Assembly (NCBI RefSeq): GCF_004683865.2
Contig: NZ_CP038439.1
Span: 3,102,001-3,166,000, forward strand
Direction: 5' to 3'
DNA length: 64,000 bases
Source: Paracoccus liaowanqingii
GTDB lineage: Bacteria > Pseudomonadota > Alphaproteobacteria > Rhodobacterales > Rhodobacteraceae
The notes under the pieces were generated by a model. It saw only the letters and a list, made by a program, of their open reading frames with translations, had not been told where the DNA came from and did no database searches. Of the stretch, positions 26,574 to 34,827 are shown in pieces; position 1 is the stretch's first letter, and every line of letters starts with the position of its first letter. The position numbers and the translations under genes were made by a program.

Positions 26574-28181
26574 TCAGTCCGAGGAGCGCGTCTGGGGCAG
26601 GCAGCGCAGGGTGGGCATCGCCTCGTCCGAGGTGAGGGATTGCCCCGACCCGGTCCAGAACCGCAGCATGCGCCGTCCGCCCGACAGGTCGGTCACGGTC
26701 CATCCCAGGGCCTGCCCCTGCGGTCCCGTCATCGCGCCGCTGGACGGCGCATGCGCGGGCAGGCCATCGCCCAGGGTCAGGGCACCGCGCAGGGTGGCAA
26801 GGCCCGGGCTGGCGGCGGTCATCGCCTCCCATCCCGCGATCGCGTCCGACAGGCCGCCCGGCGGTGGACCCCAGAGGCTGCGATAGGCCTGGTTGCTCAG
26901 GACCAGCTGCCCCGTGGTCGCGAAGACCGCCAGCGCATCGTCCAGCCCGTCCAGCACCTGTGCGCTCAGCAGCAGCTCGGCGCGGAACCTGCGGGTGACG
27001 GAAATCTCGGTCGTGATGTTCTCGAACAGGAAGGCCACGGCGCCGTCGGGATGGGGGCGGCCCGTGACGCGGTAGGTCTGGCCGCCGGGCAGGGACCAGG
27101 TTTCGACATGGTGGCCGGTGGCGGCGGCGCTTTCCAGATTGGCCATGTGCTGGCGCCAGCTGCGATAGTCCTTGGGCTCCGGCACCATGCGCTGCTCGCG
27201 CAGCTGGTCGAGGAAGTCGACCAGCGAGGGGCGCGCGGTCAGAAAGCCGGTGGGCAGGTTGGTCAGGTCGATCAGCGCCGGGTTGAACAGCTGCAGCTTG
27301 CGCCCCTGGTCGAAGATCGCCAGTCCGATGGGAAGGTCGGCGAAGGTCTTGGTCAGGGTCTGCACGAATTCGCGCAGGCTGCGTTCGGCCCGCACGGCGG
27401 CATCGGCGGGCAGGGCGAACATCATCAGATGCTCGCCCATCCGGTGGCTGTGGCAATCGTACCACGAGGCGATGCCGCGATCCTCGACCGCGGCCCGGCG
27501 TGCGACGGGCTCGGTGCCGGGCAGCGGGCGGGGCACGTCCAGCAGACGCGGCAGCGGCCAGCCGATGGCGCCGTCGCCCTGCGCCTCGGCCCGGCGCAGA
27601 TAGGCGCCGTTGGCCCAGGTCACGCGGTCGTCGGGATCCAGGCGCCAGACCAGCATGGGCGTCTGGTCCAGCGCCCCGCGCAGCAGGTGAAGTTCTTCCT
27701 CCATCGCCTGCAGGGACATCGAATCGACCACGATCCCGGCATGGTCGGCGCCGGGATCGGTGACGGTCAGCCGCCAGATCCCGTCGCCCAGATCCTCGGC
27801 CAGCAGGCGCAGCGTCGCGCTGCCCTGTCCCTCATGGCCCAGGATCTCGACCCGGGCGCGGCTGGACAGCTGGGCCAGACGGTCGGGCGCATCGGGAAAG
27901 CGGGGTCCGATCCAGCGCATCAGGCGCGTCCAGTCATCCTCGGGCCCGCCGATCCGGTCCAGAAGCGCGCGGGCCGGGGGCGTCGCGTCGATCAGGCCGG
28001 TGCCGCGGAACAGGAAGACGATCGGTTCGACCTGCCCCTCGAGCGCCCGCGCCGCATTGCGGGAGGCGCCGATCCGGATCCCGGCGCGGTCCCACAGCCG
28101 GATCGCGGCCACGGCCAGCAGCACCGAAAGGGTCCCGCACAGGACCGCCGTCACAATCAAAGCCGCACCCTGAATGTCCAC
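26574..28181 (-). CDS. Orphan multi-PAS sensor protein without kinase domain
   Basis: 535 residues from GTG 28181. One N-terminal membrane helix (about 5-25) is followed by PAS-like regions: residues about 180-230 (DQTPMLVWRLDPDDRVTWAN), about 290-400 (LPIGLAIFDQGRKLQLFNPA, with a PAC-like FLFENITTEIS) and about 410-460 (LDGLDDALAVFATTGQLVLS, a PAS_7-like segment). It ends without H-box, ATPase, GGDEF or EAL domain. It is 70 bases downstream of regB on the same strand, so the two may be co-transcribed. Family resemblance is to the sensor half of DivL/PAS-type kinases. The output partner is unknown. Confidence 0.75.
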   Translation of the reverse strand: MDIQGAALIVTAVLCGTLSVLLAVAAIRLWDRAGIRIGASRNAARALEGQVEPIVFLFRGTGLIDATPPARALLDRIGGPEDDWTRLMRWIGPRFPDAPDRLAQLSSRARVEILGHEGQGSATLRLLAEDLGDGIWRLTVTDPGADHAGIVVDSMSLQAMEEELHLLRGALDQTPMLVWRLDPDDRVTWANGAYLRRAEAQGDGAIGWPLPRLLDVPRPLPGTEPVARRAAVEDRGIASWYDCHSHRMGEHLMMFALPADAAVRAERSLREFVQTLTKTFADLPIGLAIFDQGRKLQLFNPALIDLTNLPTGFLTARPSLVDFLDQLREQRMVPEPKDYRSWRQHMANLESAAATGHHVETWSLPGGQTYRVTGRPHPDGAVAFLFENITTEISVTRRFRAELLLSAQVLDGLDDALAVFATTGQLVLSNQAYRSLWGPPPGGLSDAIAGWEAMTAASPGLATLRGALTLGDGLPAHAPSSGAMTGPQGQALGWTVTDLSGGRRMLRFWTGSGQSLTSDEAMPTLRCLPQTRSSD

Positions 28182-28251
28182 TGACGCCCCGCTCCGACTC
28201 GGCCGTTCGGGCAAGCATAGACAATACAGGATTAAAAAGGCGTTAAGATCC

Positions 28252-29589
28252 TCATGGCTCGAAATTCGGATTGTGGGCCAGCGCGATGCGATCCTCGGCC
28301 CGGATGCGGTCCAGCGGCCAGCGCACGGACACCACCGCCCCCGGCCCGCCATTGGCGAAGGTCAGCCGCGCGCCCGAGCGTTCCAGCAGCGTCTTGGCGA
28401 TGAAGAGGCCCAGCCCCATCCCCTCATAGCTGCCGCGCTGCGCCTCGGCCCGGCGGGTCAGGTAGGGATCGCCGATCCGCGACAGCAGCTGCACCGGATA
28501 GCCCGGCCCGTCGTCGCGCACGGTCACGACCAGCGCGCCCTGGGTCACCTGCGTCTCGATCACCACGCGGCTTTCAGCGAAATCGACGGCGTTCTGGATC
28601 AGGTTGCGCAGCGCATGGATGATGGCGGGATCGCGGCGCACGATGGGGCCCTCGGCATGGATCTCGACCAGGGGGCCGCGATCGGCATGGGGCTGGGCGG
28701 CATCCTCCAGCACGGCGCGCAGGGGGGCCGCGCGCATGTGCAGGTCGTCCTTGCCCGCCCGACCCATGCTGCGCAGGATCGCGGCGCAGCGGTCGGCGGC
28801 GACGCGCAGCGCGATGGCATCGGCATGCAGGTCGGGATCATCCCTCAGCTCGTCCGCCAGTTCTCCGGCGATCAGCTTAATAGTGGCCAGGGGCGTGCCC
28901 ATCTCGTGCGCCGCCGCCGCCACCACGCCGCCCAGATGCTGCAGGCGCTGCTCGCGCGACAGCGCCATCTGCGTGGCGAAGAGCGCGCCCGAGGTGTCCG
29001 ACAGTTCCGCCGTGACCCGGTGCGCATAGCCCGCGAAGAAGACCACGCCGATGACCAGCGCGACCCAGTGGCCAACCGCCAGGATCGGCTCCATCCGCAG
29101 GATCTCACCCCCGGGCTCGCGCAGCGGCACGCCGAAGACCGCCGCGACCGAGATCAGCGCCACCGTCGCCAGCCCCAAGGCCAGCACCTGCCGGGCGTTC
29201 AGCGAGGCGGCGGCGATGGTCACCGGTGCCAGCACCAGCAGCGCGAAGGGATTGGCCATCCCCCCGGTCAGCGCCATCAGGGTCGAGATCTGCACCAGAT
29301 CGAAGCTGAGCTGCCCCACGGCCCGGCCCGCCGAGGTCCGCTTGGGCGGGCGCAGGAACAGCCACAGGTTCATGGTGATCGAGGCCGCGATCAGCAGGAT
29401 GATCGGCGTCTTGGGAAATCCGATGCCCATGGACCAGGCGACCACCACCGCCGCCATCTGCCCACCGATGGCGAACCAGCGCAGGTGCACCAGCGTGCGC
29501 ATCCGGATCGGCTCGGCCTTGGGCGTCTCGATCGGGGTCAGGTCGGACAAGACCTCGGATGTGATCATCGGGGGCCCCTGATGCGACAT
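28252..29589 (-). CDS. regB: Redox sensor histidine kinase RegB/PrrB
   Basis: 445 residues from ATG 29589; a second ATG at 29568 is possible. Six membrane segments occupy residues about 30-190. The quinone-site motif GGMANPF is at 109-115 (family GGxxNPF). The H-box AAAHEMGTPLATIKLI has phospho-His 228. A cysteine at about 268 (DRCAAILRSMGR) matches, from memory, the redox-active Cys265 of Rhodobacter RegB. RegB senses the quinone pool and oxygen and phosphorylates RegA. It is divergent from senC-regA-hvrA, the classical arrangement. The ATPase end has GMGLGLFIAKTLLE. Confidence 0.94.
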   Translation of the reverse strand: MSHQGPPMITSEVLSDLTPIETPKAEPIRMRTLVHLRWFAIGGQMAAVVVAWSMGIGFPKTPIILLIAASITMNLWLFLRPPKRTSAGRAVGQLSFDLVQISTLMALTGGMANPFALLVLAPVTIAAASLNARQVLALGLATVALISVAAVFGVPLREPGGEILRMEPILAVGHWVALVIGVVFFAGYAHRVTAELSDTSGALFATQMALSREQRLQHLGGVVAAAAHEMGTPLATIKLIAGELADELRDDPDLHADAIALRVAADRCAAILRSMGRAGKDDLHMRAAPLRAVLEDAAQPHADRGPLVEIHAEGPIVRRDPAIIHALRNLIQNAVDFAESRVVIETQVTQGALVVTVRDDGPGYPVQLLSRIGDPYLTRRAEAQRGSYEGMGLGLFIAKTLLERSGARLTFANGGPGAVVSVRWPLDRIRAEDRIALAHNPNFEP

Positions 29590-29659
29590 TGCCTGATCTT
29601 GATACCCGGGCGTCGATGGGCGATCAATGCGGGCATTTGACACGCGAAGGAGGTCTGCC

Positions 29660-30283
29660 ATGGGCGACCGCAAGATCCTGCTGATCGGCTCGGCCGCAGC
29701 CATCGGCCTTCTGGCGGGCGGGGCGCTGTTCCTGACCCAGCAAGGCGGCGCCGGAACCGGCTGCAGCGCCAGCACCGTGGCGGGGGGGATGGATGCCTTC
29801 GGCACCGAATTCACCCTGACGCGGCAGGACGGGCAGCGCGTGACCTCGGCCGAGGTCTTCGACCGCCCCTCGCTGCTCTATTTCGGCTACACGTTCTGCC
29901 CCGATGTCTGCCCGCTGGACAGCGCCCGCAATGCCGAGGCCGCGGCCCTTCTGGACGAGGACGGGATGGAGGTGCAGACCGTCTTCGTCACCGTGGATCC
30001 GCGCCGCGACACGCCCGAGGTTCTGGCCGATTATACCAGCCTGTTTTCTGACGACATGATCGGGCTGACCGGAAGCGACGAGGAAATCGCCGCCGTGAAC
30101 AAGGGCTGGCGCAATTACTTCAAGGCGAATGACGCCGAGGATCAGGAATATTATCTGGTCGACCACATGACGAATACCTATCTGGTCATGCCTGGGACGG
30201 AGACCGTCGAATTCTTTTCGCGCGATACTCCGCCCGAGGTGATGGCCGAGACCGTTGCCTGCCATATCGGGGCGACCAGCTGA
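29660..30283 (+). CDS. senC: SCO1/SenC/PrrC family copper chaperone
   Basis: 207 residues from ATG 29660, with a strong AAGGAGG 7 bases upstream. An N-terminal membrane anchor (about 5-25) is followed by a thioredoxin-like domain with the copper-binding CxxxC, Cys80 and Cys84 in FCPDVCP, and a distal His in VDHMTNTYLV. SCO proteins help load copper into the CuA or CuB centre of cytochrome oxidase. The gene sits between regB and regA as in Rhodobacter, where it also tunes RegB signalling. The 70-base divergent region with regB must hold both promoters. Confidence 0.93.
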   Translation: MGDRKILLIGSAAAIGLLAGGALFLTQQGGAGTGCSASTVAGGMDAFGTEFTLTRQDGQRVTSAEVFDRPSLLYFGYTFCPDVCPLDSARNAEAAALLDEDGMEVQTVFVTVDPRRDTPEVLADYTSLFSDDMIGLTGSDEEIAAVNKGWRNYFKANDAEDQEYYLVDHMTNTYLVMPGTETVEFFSRDTPPEVMAETVACHIGATS

Positions 30284-30365
30284 AGGCAGTTTGTCGCACG
30301 GGGTTTGATATTCCCGGACGGGCAGCCCATTTAAATCGCAGATTTCCTGACCCAAAGGGCCTGAA

Positions 30366-30917
30366 ATGGATGACATGAACACACAGATCGGCTCTGACGC
30401 GTCCCTGCTGCTGGTCGATGACGACGAGATCTTCCTGACCCGGTTGGCCCGGGCCATGGACAAGCGCGGGTTTCAAAGCGAAACTGCGCTGTCCGTGGCC
30501 GCCGCCATGCGGCTGATCGAGCGTCGTGCGCCCGCCTATGCAGTGGTGGACCTGCGGCTGGAGGACGGGAACGGTCTGGATGTGGTCGAGGCGCTGCGCG
30601 ACAAGCGCGCCGATGCCCGGATCATCGTGCTGACGGGCTATGGCGCCATCGCGACGGCGGTGGCTGCGGTGAAGATGGGCGCCACCGACTATCTGGCGAA
30701 ACCGGCCGATGCCAATGACGTGACGTCGGCACTGCTGTCCAGCGGCGAATTCCTGCCGCCGCCGCCGGAAAACCCCATGTCGGCGGATCGCGTCCGGTGG
30801 GAACATATTCAACGTGTTTATGAACAGTGCGAAAGAAATGTCAGCGAAACCGCGCGCCGATTGCATATGCATCGCCGCACGCTTCAGCGCATTCTTGCAA
30901 AGCGCGGTCCAAGATAA
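30366..30917 (+). CDS. regA: Redox response regulator RegA/PrrA/ActR
   Basis: 183 residues, the exact family size. The receiver domain has the acidic pocket DDD (18-20), phospho-Asp62 in VVDLRLEDGNG and Lys in YLAKPAD. A proline-rich linker (PPPPEN) leads to the Fis-type helix-turn-helix NVSETARRLHMHRRTLQRIL. RegA controls respiration, carbon and nitrogen fixation, and photosynthesis genes where present. It is 82 bases after senC, enough for a separate promoter. Confidence 0.95.
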   Translation: MDDMNTQIGSDASLLLVDDDEIFLTRLARAMDKRGFQSETALSVAAAMRLIERRAPAYAVVDLRLEDGNGLDVVEALRDKRADARIIVLTGYGAIATAVAAVKMGATDYLAKPADANDVTSALLSSGEFLPPPPENPMSADRVRWEHIQRVYEQCERNVSETARRLHMHRRTLQRILAKRGPR

Positions 30918-30931
30918 TCGAAAGACGTTCT

Positions 30932-30960
30932 TGAAGAGTTAATATTTTCCGGTTATCTCG
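30932..30960 (+). promoter_or_regulatory. Possible sigma70 promoter of hvrA
   Basis: TTGAAG (30932-30937) and TATCTC (30955-30960), 17 bases apart, lie in an AT-richer 80-base gap 39 bases ahead of the H-NS-like gene. The match is modest. Confidence 0.3.
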
Positions 30961-30998
30961 GACGGCATAGATAATTCTCGGAAAAGAAAAACAGCATC

Positions 30999-31310
30999 AT
31001 GAGCATCGATTTCGACACCATGTCCCTCAAGGAAATGCGCGATCTGCGGGTCAAACTGGACCGCGCGATCAATTCCTACGAGGATCGGAAACGCCGCGAG
31101 GCGATGTCCGCCGTCGAGGAAGCCGCGCGCGAGCATGGCTTCAATCTGGCTGAACTGACCGGGACGAAGACGAAGCGTGCGGGTTCGGTGGCACCGAAAT
31201 ACGCCAACCCGACCGATCCGACGATGACCTGGACGGGCCGGGGCCGCAAACCCAAATGGGTCCAGGAAAGCCTGGATGGCGGCAAGGAACTGGACGATCT
31301 GCTGATCTGA
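30999..31310 (+). CDS. hvrA: H-NS family nucleoid-associated regulator, HvrA-like
   Basis: 103 residues. An N-terminal coiled helix (MSLKEMRDLRVKLDRAINSY, 6-25) for dimerisation leads to the C-terminal H-NS DNA-binding motif TWTGRGRKPKWVQE (about 76-89), whose GRGRKP loop inserts in the minor groove of AT-rich DNA. In Rhodobacter capsulatus, HvrA (Spb in R. sphaeroides) is encoded next to regA and modulates photosynthesis and nitrogen genes. The position after regA supports this assignment. A strong terminator follows. Confidence 0.9.
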   Translation: MSIDFDTMSLKEMRDLRVKLDRAINSYEDRKRREAMSAVEEAAREHGFNLAELTGTKTKRAGSVAPKYANPTDPTMTWTGRGRKPKWVQESLDGGKELDDLLI

Positions 31311-31329
31311 TCCGTTTTGCAGAACTAGG

Positions 31330-31356
31330 AAAAGGGGGCCGCAGGGTCCCCTTTTT
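31330..31356 (+). terminator. Rho-independent terminator after hvrA
   Basis: AAAAGGGG pairs with CCCCTTTT, extended by GCC/GGT to about 11 bp around a GCAG loop, followed by TTTTT. The A-run on the left means it could also work on the minus strand for the convergent HD gene, which ends at 31369. Confidence 0.88.
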
Positions 31357-31368
31357 CATGCCTGCCTG

Positions 31369-31977
31369 TCAGGTCCGCGCGTCGATCAGCGTCATCAGCG
31401 CCCCGAACCTTTCCAGATAGGCGCTCCGGCTGTCCGAGGGGGGGCGCAAGGCGATGGACAGCCCCTCCATGACCGCGGCATCCGGAATGGGGAACAGGCG
31501 CCGCGCCTCGGCCTCGCCGAAGCCCGCGATGGAGACAGCCTCCAGCCGGGCCGAGATGCGGTCGGCAGCCTTGATGCGCTTCTTGATGGCCAAGGGCAGG
31601 GTGGCCGGCAGGCCGAAGCGGCGGTGGATGGCCGAGGCCAGCCGTTCGTCCATCGCGCCGTATTCCCGCCCCAAGGCCGCCTTGACAGGAGAGATCATGT
31701 CCCCGATCACGTATTCGGGCGCGTCATGCAGCAGCGCGGCCAGGCGCCAGCAGGGATCGCCGCCCGGTTCCTGCCGGTCGAAGATCTCCTCGACCAGCAG
31801 GGAATGCTCGGCCACCGAATAGGGCCAGTCGCCCCGCGTCTGCCCGTTCCAGCGCGCCACGAAGGCCAGGCCGTGGGCGATGTCCTCGATCTCGATGTCG
31901 AGGGGCGTGGGATCCAGCAGGTCCAGCCTGCGGCCCGACAGCATCCGCTGCCAGGCCCGCCGGGGCGGGGGCGCCAT
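31369..31977 (-). CDS. HD-domain phosphohydrolase (YfbR-like)
   Basis: 202 residues from ATG 31977. The HD metal motif is distributed as expected: H in YSVAEHSLLVEE (about 65), HD in LAALLHDAPEYVIGD (about 89-90), and a later Asp in KAADRIS. This matches the HD family that includes the 5'-nucleotidase YfbR and related hydrolases; ALLHDAPEYVIGDM is typical of that group. The substrate is not certain. It begins five bases after the secB stop on the same strand, so both are probably co-transcribed. Confidence 0.82.
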   Translation of the reverse strand: MAPPPRRAWQRMLSGRRLDLLDPTPLDIEIEDIAHGLAFVARWNGQTRGDWPYSVAEHSLLVEEIFDRQEPGGDPCWRLAALLHDAPEYVIGDMISPVKAALGREYGAMDERLASAIHRRFGLPATLPLAIKKRIKAADRISARLEAVSIAGFGEAEARRLFPIPDAAVMEGLSIALRPPSDSRSAYLERFGALMTLIDART

Positions 31978-31982
31978 GGGGC

Positions 31983-32528
31983 CTAGGACAGCTTCTGGTC
32001 GGCCGGGATCTGGGTCTGCGCGGCCTGCTGGGCGCGGCGTGCCAGTTCCTGGCGGTACAGAGCCACGAAATCGACCGGATCCATGTTGAAGGCCGGAAAG
32101 CCGCCGTCCCGCGTCAGGTCCGAGATGATGCGCCGGACATAGGGAAACAGCATGCGCGGGCATTCGATCATCAGGTAGGGGTGCAGCTGGTCGGTGGCCA
32201 CGCCCTCGATCTGGAAGACCCCGCCATAATCCAGCTCGGCCAGGAACAGCGTCGCGCCGTCGGCCTTGTTGGTCGAGGTGACGCGGAACTTGGTGATCAC
32301 CTCGAACTGCGTCTCCGAGCCCCGCTTGCGCGCGTCCAGGCTGACCTGGACGGTGATCTCGGGCTGGACCTCGCCCTGAGGGGCGCCCTTCTGGGCCACC
32401 GCGTTCTCGAACGACAGGTCGCGGATGAACTGGGCCAGGATCTGCATCCGGGGCTGCGCCACGGCTTGCGTCTGTGCCGGAGCGGCCTGCGGCTGTGCGG
32501 CGCCGTTCTGCGGGGTATCTTCGGCCAT
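31983..32528 (-). CDS. secB: Protein-export chaperone SecB
   Basis: 181 residues, slightly longer than E. coli SecB (155) because of a Gln/Ala-rich N-terminal extension (first 28 residues). The core is typical: FIRDLSFENAVAQKG (about 34-48), then LAELDYGGVFQIEG and a PYLMIECPRMLFPYVRRIISD-like segment around residues 117-137. SecB forms a tetramer that keeps secretory precursors unfolded and hands them to SecA. The adjoining fxsA gene upstream is on the same strand. Confidence 0.95.
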   Translation of the reverse strand: MAEDTPQNGAAQPQAAPAQTQAVAQPRMQILAQFIRDLSFENAVAQKGAPQGEVQPEITVQVSLDARKRGSETQFEVITKFRVTSTNKADGATLFLAELDYGGVFQIEGVATDQLHPYLMIECPRMLFPYVRRIISDLTRDGGFPAFNMDPVDFVALYRQELARRAQQAAQTQIPADQKLS

Positions 32529-32585
32529 GGGTGTACCTTTTCGATGCGAATTCGGCCCTGCTTGTATCAGCCCGGCCGCCTGCCC

Positions 32586-33146
32586 TCAATGGCGGGTCCA
32601 GCCCGAACCGCGCGTTCCCGGCCCGCCGGACGGGCGGGGCGGCTGCAGGTCGTCGATCTCGGGCGGCAGATCGACGGGCGGGCGGGACGGACGCGGCTCG
32701 TCGTCGGCCACGACATAGTCGCCGTCGATCACGCCATCGCTATAGGGCGGGCGGTGCGAATCGCGGCCCATGGTCGCAGATGCCATGCCCATCCGGCTGA
32801 CGGTGATCCGCCGCCCGACCTGCCGCATGACCGCCGCGCGGACCTGCGGGATCAGCAGCAGGACCCCCACCGTGTCGGTGAAGAAGCCCGGGGTCAGCAG
32901 CAGCATCCCGGCGACCAGAATCATCACGCCATGCGCCAGAGGCCCGGTGGGATCGCGCATTTCCTGGAAGCTGCGCTGGATCTCGCGCCAGGCATGGGCC
33001 CCCTGGCTGCGCATCAGAAGCGTACCCGCGACGGCGGTCAGGACGACGATGGCCAGCGTCGGCCACAGCCCGATCAGGCCGCCCACCTGGATGAACAACG
33101 CGATCTCGATGATCGGGACCACAAGAAACAGTGCGAACAGCCGCAT
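32586..33146 (-). CDS. fxsA: FxsA family membrane protein
   Basis: 186 residues from ATG 33146. Membrane segments include residues 2-18 (LFALFLVVPIIEIALFI), about 25-45, and about 75-105. The glycine-containing GHSA-like core LMRSQGAHAWREIQ and GVMILVAGMLLLTPGFFTDTVG is the FxsA (cytoplasmic membrane protein) signature. The C-terminus is charged and cytoplasmic. In E. coli, extra FxsA relieves exclusion of phage T7 by F plasmid; its normal function is unknown. Divergent from the Tim44-like gene. Confidence 0.88.
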   Translation of the reverse strand: MRLFALFLVVPIIEIALFIQVGGLIGLWPTLAIVVLTAVAGTLLMRSQGAHAWREIQRSFQEMRDPTGPLAHGVMILVAGMLLLTPGFFTDTVGVLLLIPQVRAAVMRQVGRRITVSRMGMASATMGRDSHRPPYSDGVIDGDYVVADDEPRPSRPPVDLPPEIDDLQPPRPSGGPGTRGSGWTRH

Positions 33147-33255
33147 CGGAATTCCCCTTCTGCCTGCGCGGAAACTGGACTTGCGCCAAGGCACTCCCTA
33201 CATAATGCACAGACCGCCCGATACCAACGACCCGTTTGACCCAGAGGTTGCCTGC

Positions 33256-33912
33256 ATGTCCAACCCGCTTCTCCAGCTGATCGTCCTTGCCGGGATCGCG
33301 ATCTTCCTGATCCTGCGACTGCGCAACGTGCTGGGGACGCGCGACGGCTTCGAGCCGCCGCAGGTCGACCAGCCGGCCGCGCGTCCGACCCGCTTCGAGG
33401 TGATCGAAGGCAGCGCCGACGAGATCGACCACGACATCCTGGACCATGCCGAGGCGGGATCGCCCTCGGCCGAGGCCCTGGCCGCGATGAAGCGCGCCGA
33501 GCCGTCCTTCGGACTGCGCGACTTCCTCAGCGGCTCGCGCCAGGCCTACGAGATGATCCTGATGGCCTTCGAGCGGGGCGACCTCTCCGAGGTGCGGCCC
33601 TTCCTGTCAGATCCCGTGGCCGAGGCCTTCCAGTCGGTCATCGACCAGCGCGTCGCCAAGGGCCAGACCGTGCAGGCCCAGTATCTGGGCACCCGCGACA
33701 CCAGCCTTGCCCTGGCCGAGTTCGACCCGGCGACCGGCGTGGCCGAGATCTCGGTCCGCTTCGTGGGCGAGCTGATTGCCGCGACCCGCGACGCAGACGG
33801 CACCGTCGTCGAGGGCGATCCCAAGGTCTCGCGCAAGCAGAAGGACATGTGGACCTTCGCCCGCCCGATGGGTCAGGACGACCCGAACTGGCAGCTTGTC
33901 GCGACTGGCTGA
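33256..33912 (+). CDS. Tim44/TimA family protein
   Basis: 218 residues from ATG 33256 (an upstream in-frame ATG at 33205 is less likely). A single N-terminal membrane helix (LLQLIVLAGIAIFLILRLRNVLG) anchors a C-terminal NTF2-like Tim44 domain (about 75-218), with FLSGSRQAYEMILMAFERGD and KDMWTFARPMGQDDPNWQLV recognisable. The bacterial relatives of mitochondrial Tim44 are inner-membrane adaptor proteins in alphaproteobacteria. The stop overlaps the next gene by one base (TGATG). Confidence 0.88.
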   Translation: MSNPLLQLIVLAGIAIFLILRLRNVLGTRDGFEPPQVDQPAARPTRFEVIEGSADEIDHDILDHAEAGSPSAEALAAMKRAEPSFGLRDFLSGSRQAYEMILMAFERGDLSEVRPFLSDPVAEAFQSVIDQRVAKGQTVQAQYLGTRDTSLALAEFDPATGVAEISVRFVGELIAATRDADGTVVEGDPKVSRKQKDMWTFARPMGQDDPNWQLVATG

Positions 33913-34538
33913 TGCGCCGTCGCAAGGGCCTGTCGCCCGAGGACCGCGATCTGTGGTCGCGGGTGGCCCGGACCACCGTTCCGCTTGACCCCAAGCGCAA
34001 GGGCCAGGCCGCCGACCTTCCCCAGCTGAGCGACCTGCCGCCGGCCCGCCCGGCGGCATCCTTGTCCGTATCGCCGGCCTCTGCTGCCGCGGCCTCGGCG
34101 GCGATGCCCCGGTTCCGCATCGGCCAGGCCGCAGGCACCCCCCCGACCCAGATCGCCCGCCCCTCGACGCCGGCCGAGCGCTTGGAACAGGCCGGCCTGC
34201 GCATGGATGCCAAGACCCACCGCAAGATGAGCCAGGGCCGCATGATGCCCGAGGCACGGCTGGACTTGCACGGGCTGACCCTCTCGGCGGCCCAGCCCGA
34301 GCTGATGCATTTCATCCTGTCCTGCCAGGCCTCGGGGCTGCGGCTGGTGCTGGTCATCACCGGCAAGGGCCGGGGCGACCACGGGCCGCTGCCCACTCGG
34401 CCCGGCGCGCTGCGCCATCAGGTGCCCTACTGGCTGCACAGCCCGCCCCTGTCGGCGGCCGTCCAGCAGGTGACGGCCGCGCATTACCGCCATGGCGGCG
34501 AGGGCGCCTATTACGTCTATCTGCGCCGCTTCAAATGA
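33912..34538 (+). CDS. Smr/MutS2-type endonuclease domain protein
   Basis: 208 residues. The N-terminal 110 residues are basic and Pro/Ala-rich without clear fold. The C-terminal Smr domain (about 115-208) has LDLHGLTLSAAQ and VLVITGKGRG, then VPYWLHSPPL and YYVYLRR. Smr domains are nicking or RNA-cleaving endonucleases. It starts at the last base of the Tim44-like stop. The partner is unknown; the pairing with Tim44-like genes is common in alphaproteobacteria. Confidence 0.88.
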   Translation: MRRRKGLSPEDRDLWSRVARTTVPLDPKRKGQAADLPQLSDLPPARPAASLSVSPASAAAASAAMPRFRIGQAAGTPPTQIARPSTPAERLEQAGLRMDAKTHRKMSQGRMMPEARLDLHGLTLSAAQPELMHFILSCQASGLRLVLVITGKGRGDHGPLPTRPGALRHQVPYWLHSPPLSAAVQQVTAAHYRHGGEGAYYVYLRRFK

Positions 34539-34540
34539 CA

Positions 34541-34564
34541 ACGCGCGCCCCAAGGGACGCGCGT
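34541..34564. terminator. Convergent hairpin between smr and the small membrane protein
   Basis: ACGCGCG (34541-34547) pairs with CGCGCGT (34558-34564), with an inner CCC/GGG. There is no T-run. It sits two bases after the smr stop, between convergent genes. Confidence 0.45.
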
Positions 34565-34586
34565 GTCAGCATCGGTGATGGCGGGG

Positions 34587-34766
34587 TCAGCGCTGCAGGT
34601 TGGCCTTGGGTCCGGCGAAATACCAGATGATCAGGCCCACGACCGGCAGGATGACGATCAGCAGGATCCAGAGGATCTTCGACTTGGTGCTGACATTGGT
34701 GTTGATGATCGAGGCGATCGCCCAGACATCCAGTGCAAAGATGATGACGCTGAAAAGCCAACCCAT
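34587..34766 (-). CDS. PLDc_N-type small membrane protein (59 residues)
   Basis: A small gene read from ATG 34766 to TGA 34587: starts MGWLFSVIIFALDVWAI and ends FAGPKANLQR. Two membrane helices (about 3-20 and 32-51) are separated by a short polar loop with NTNVSTKSK; the second contains the LWILLIVILPVVGLIIWYF pattern typical of the phospholipase-D-nuclease N-terminal (PLDc_N) family, with the conserved P and W-Y. Such proteins have no known function. Upstream and on the same strand is secB-side DNA, downstream the convergent smr gene. It lies 61 bases after hslU on the same strand. Confidence 0.82.
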   Translation of the reverse strand: MGWLFSVIIFALDVWAIASIINTNVSTKSKILWILLIVILPVVGLIIWYFAGPKANLQR

Positions 34767-34827
34767 GTGATCCGTCCCCTGTCCTGTTCAGCCTGCCAAC
34801 ACATCGACCCGGCCCGCGGTTCCGCGA

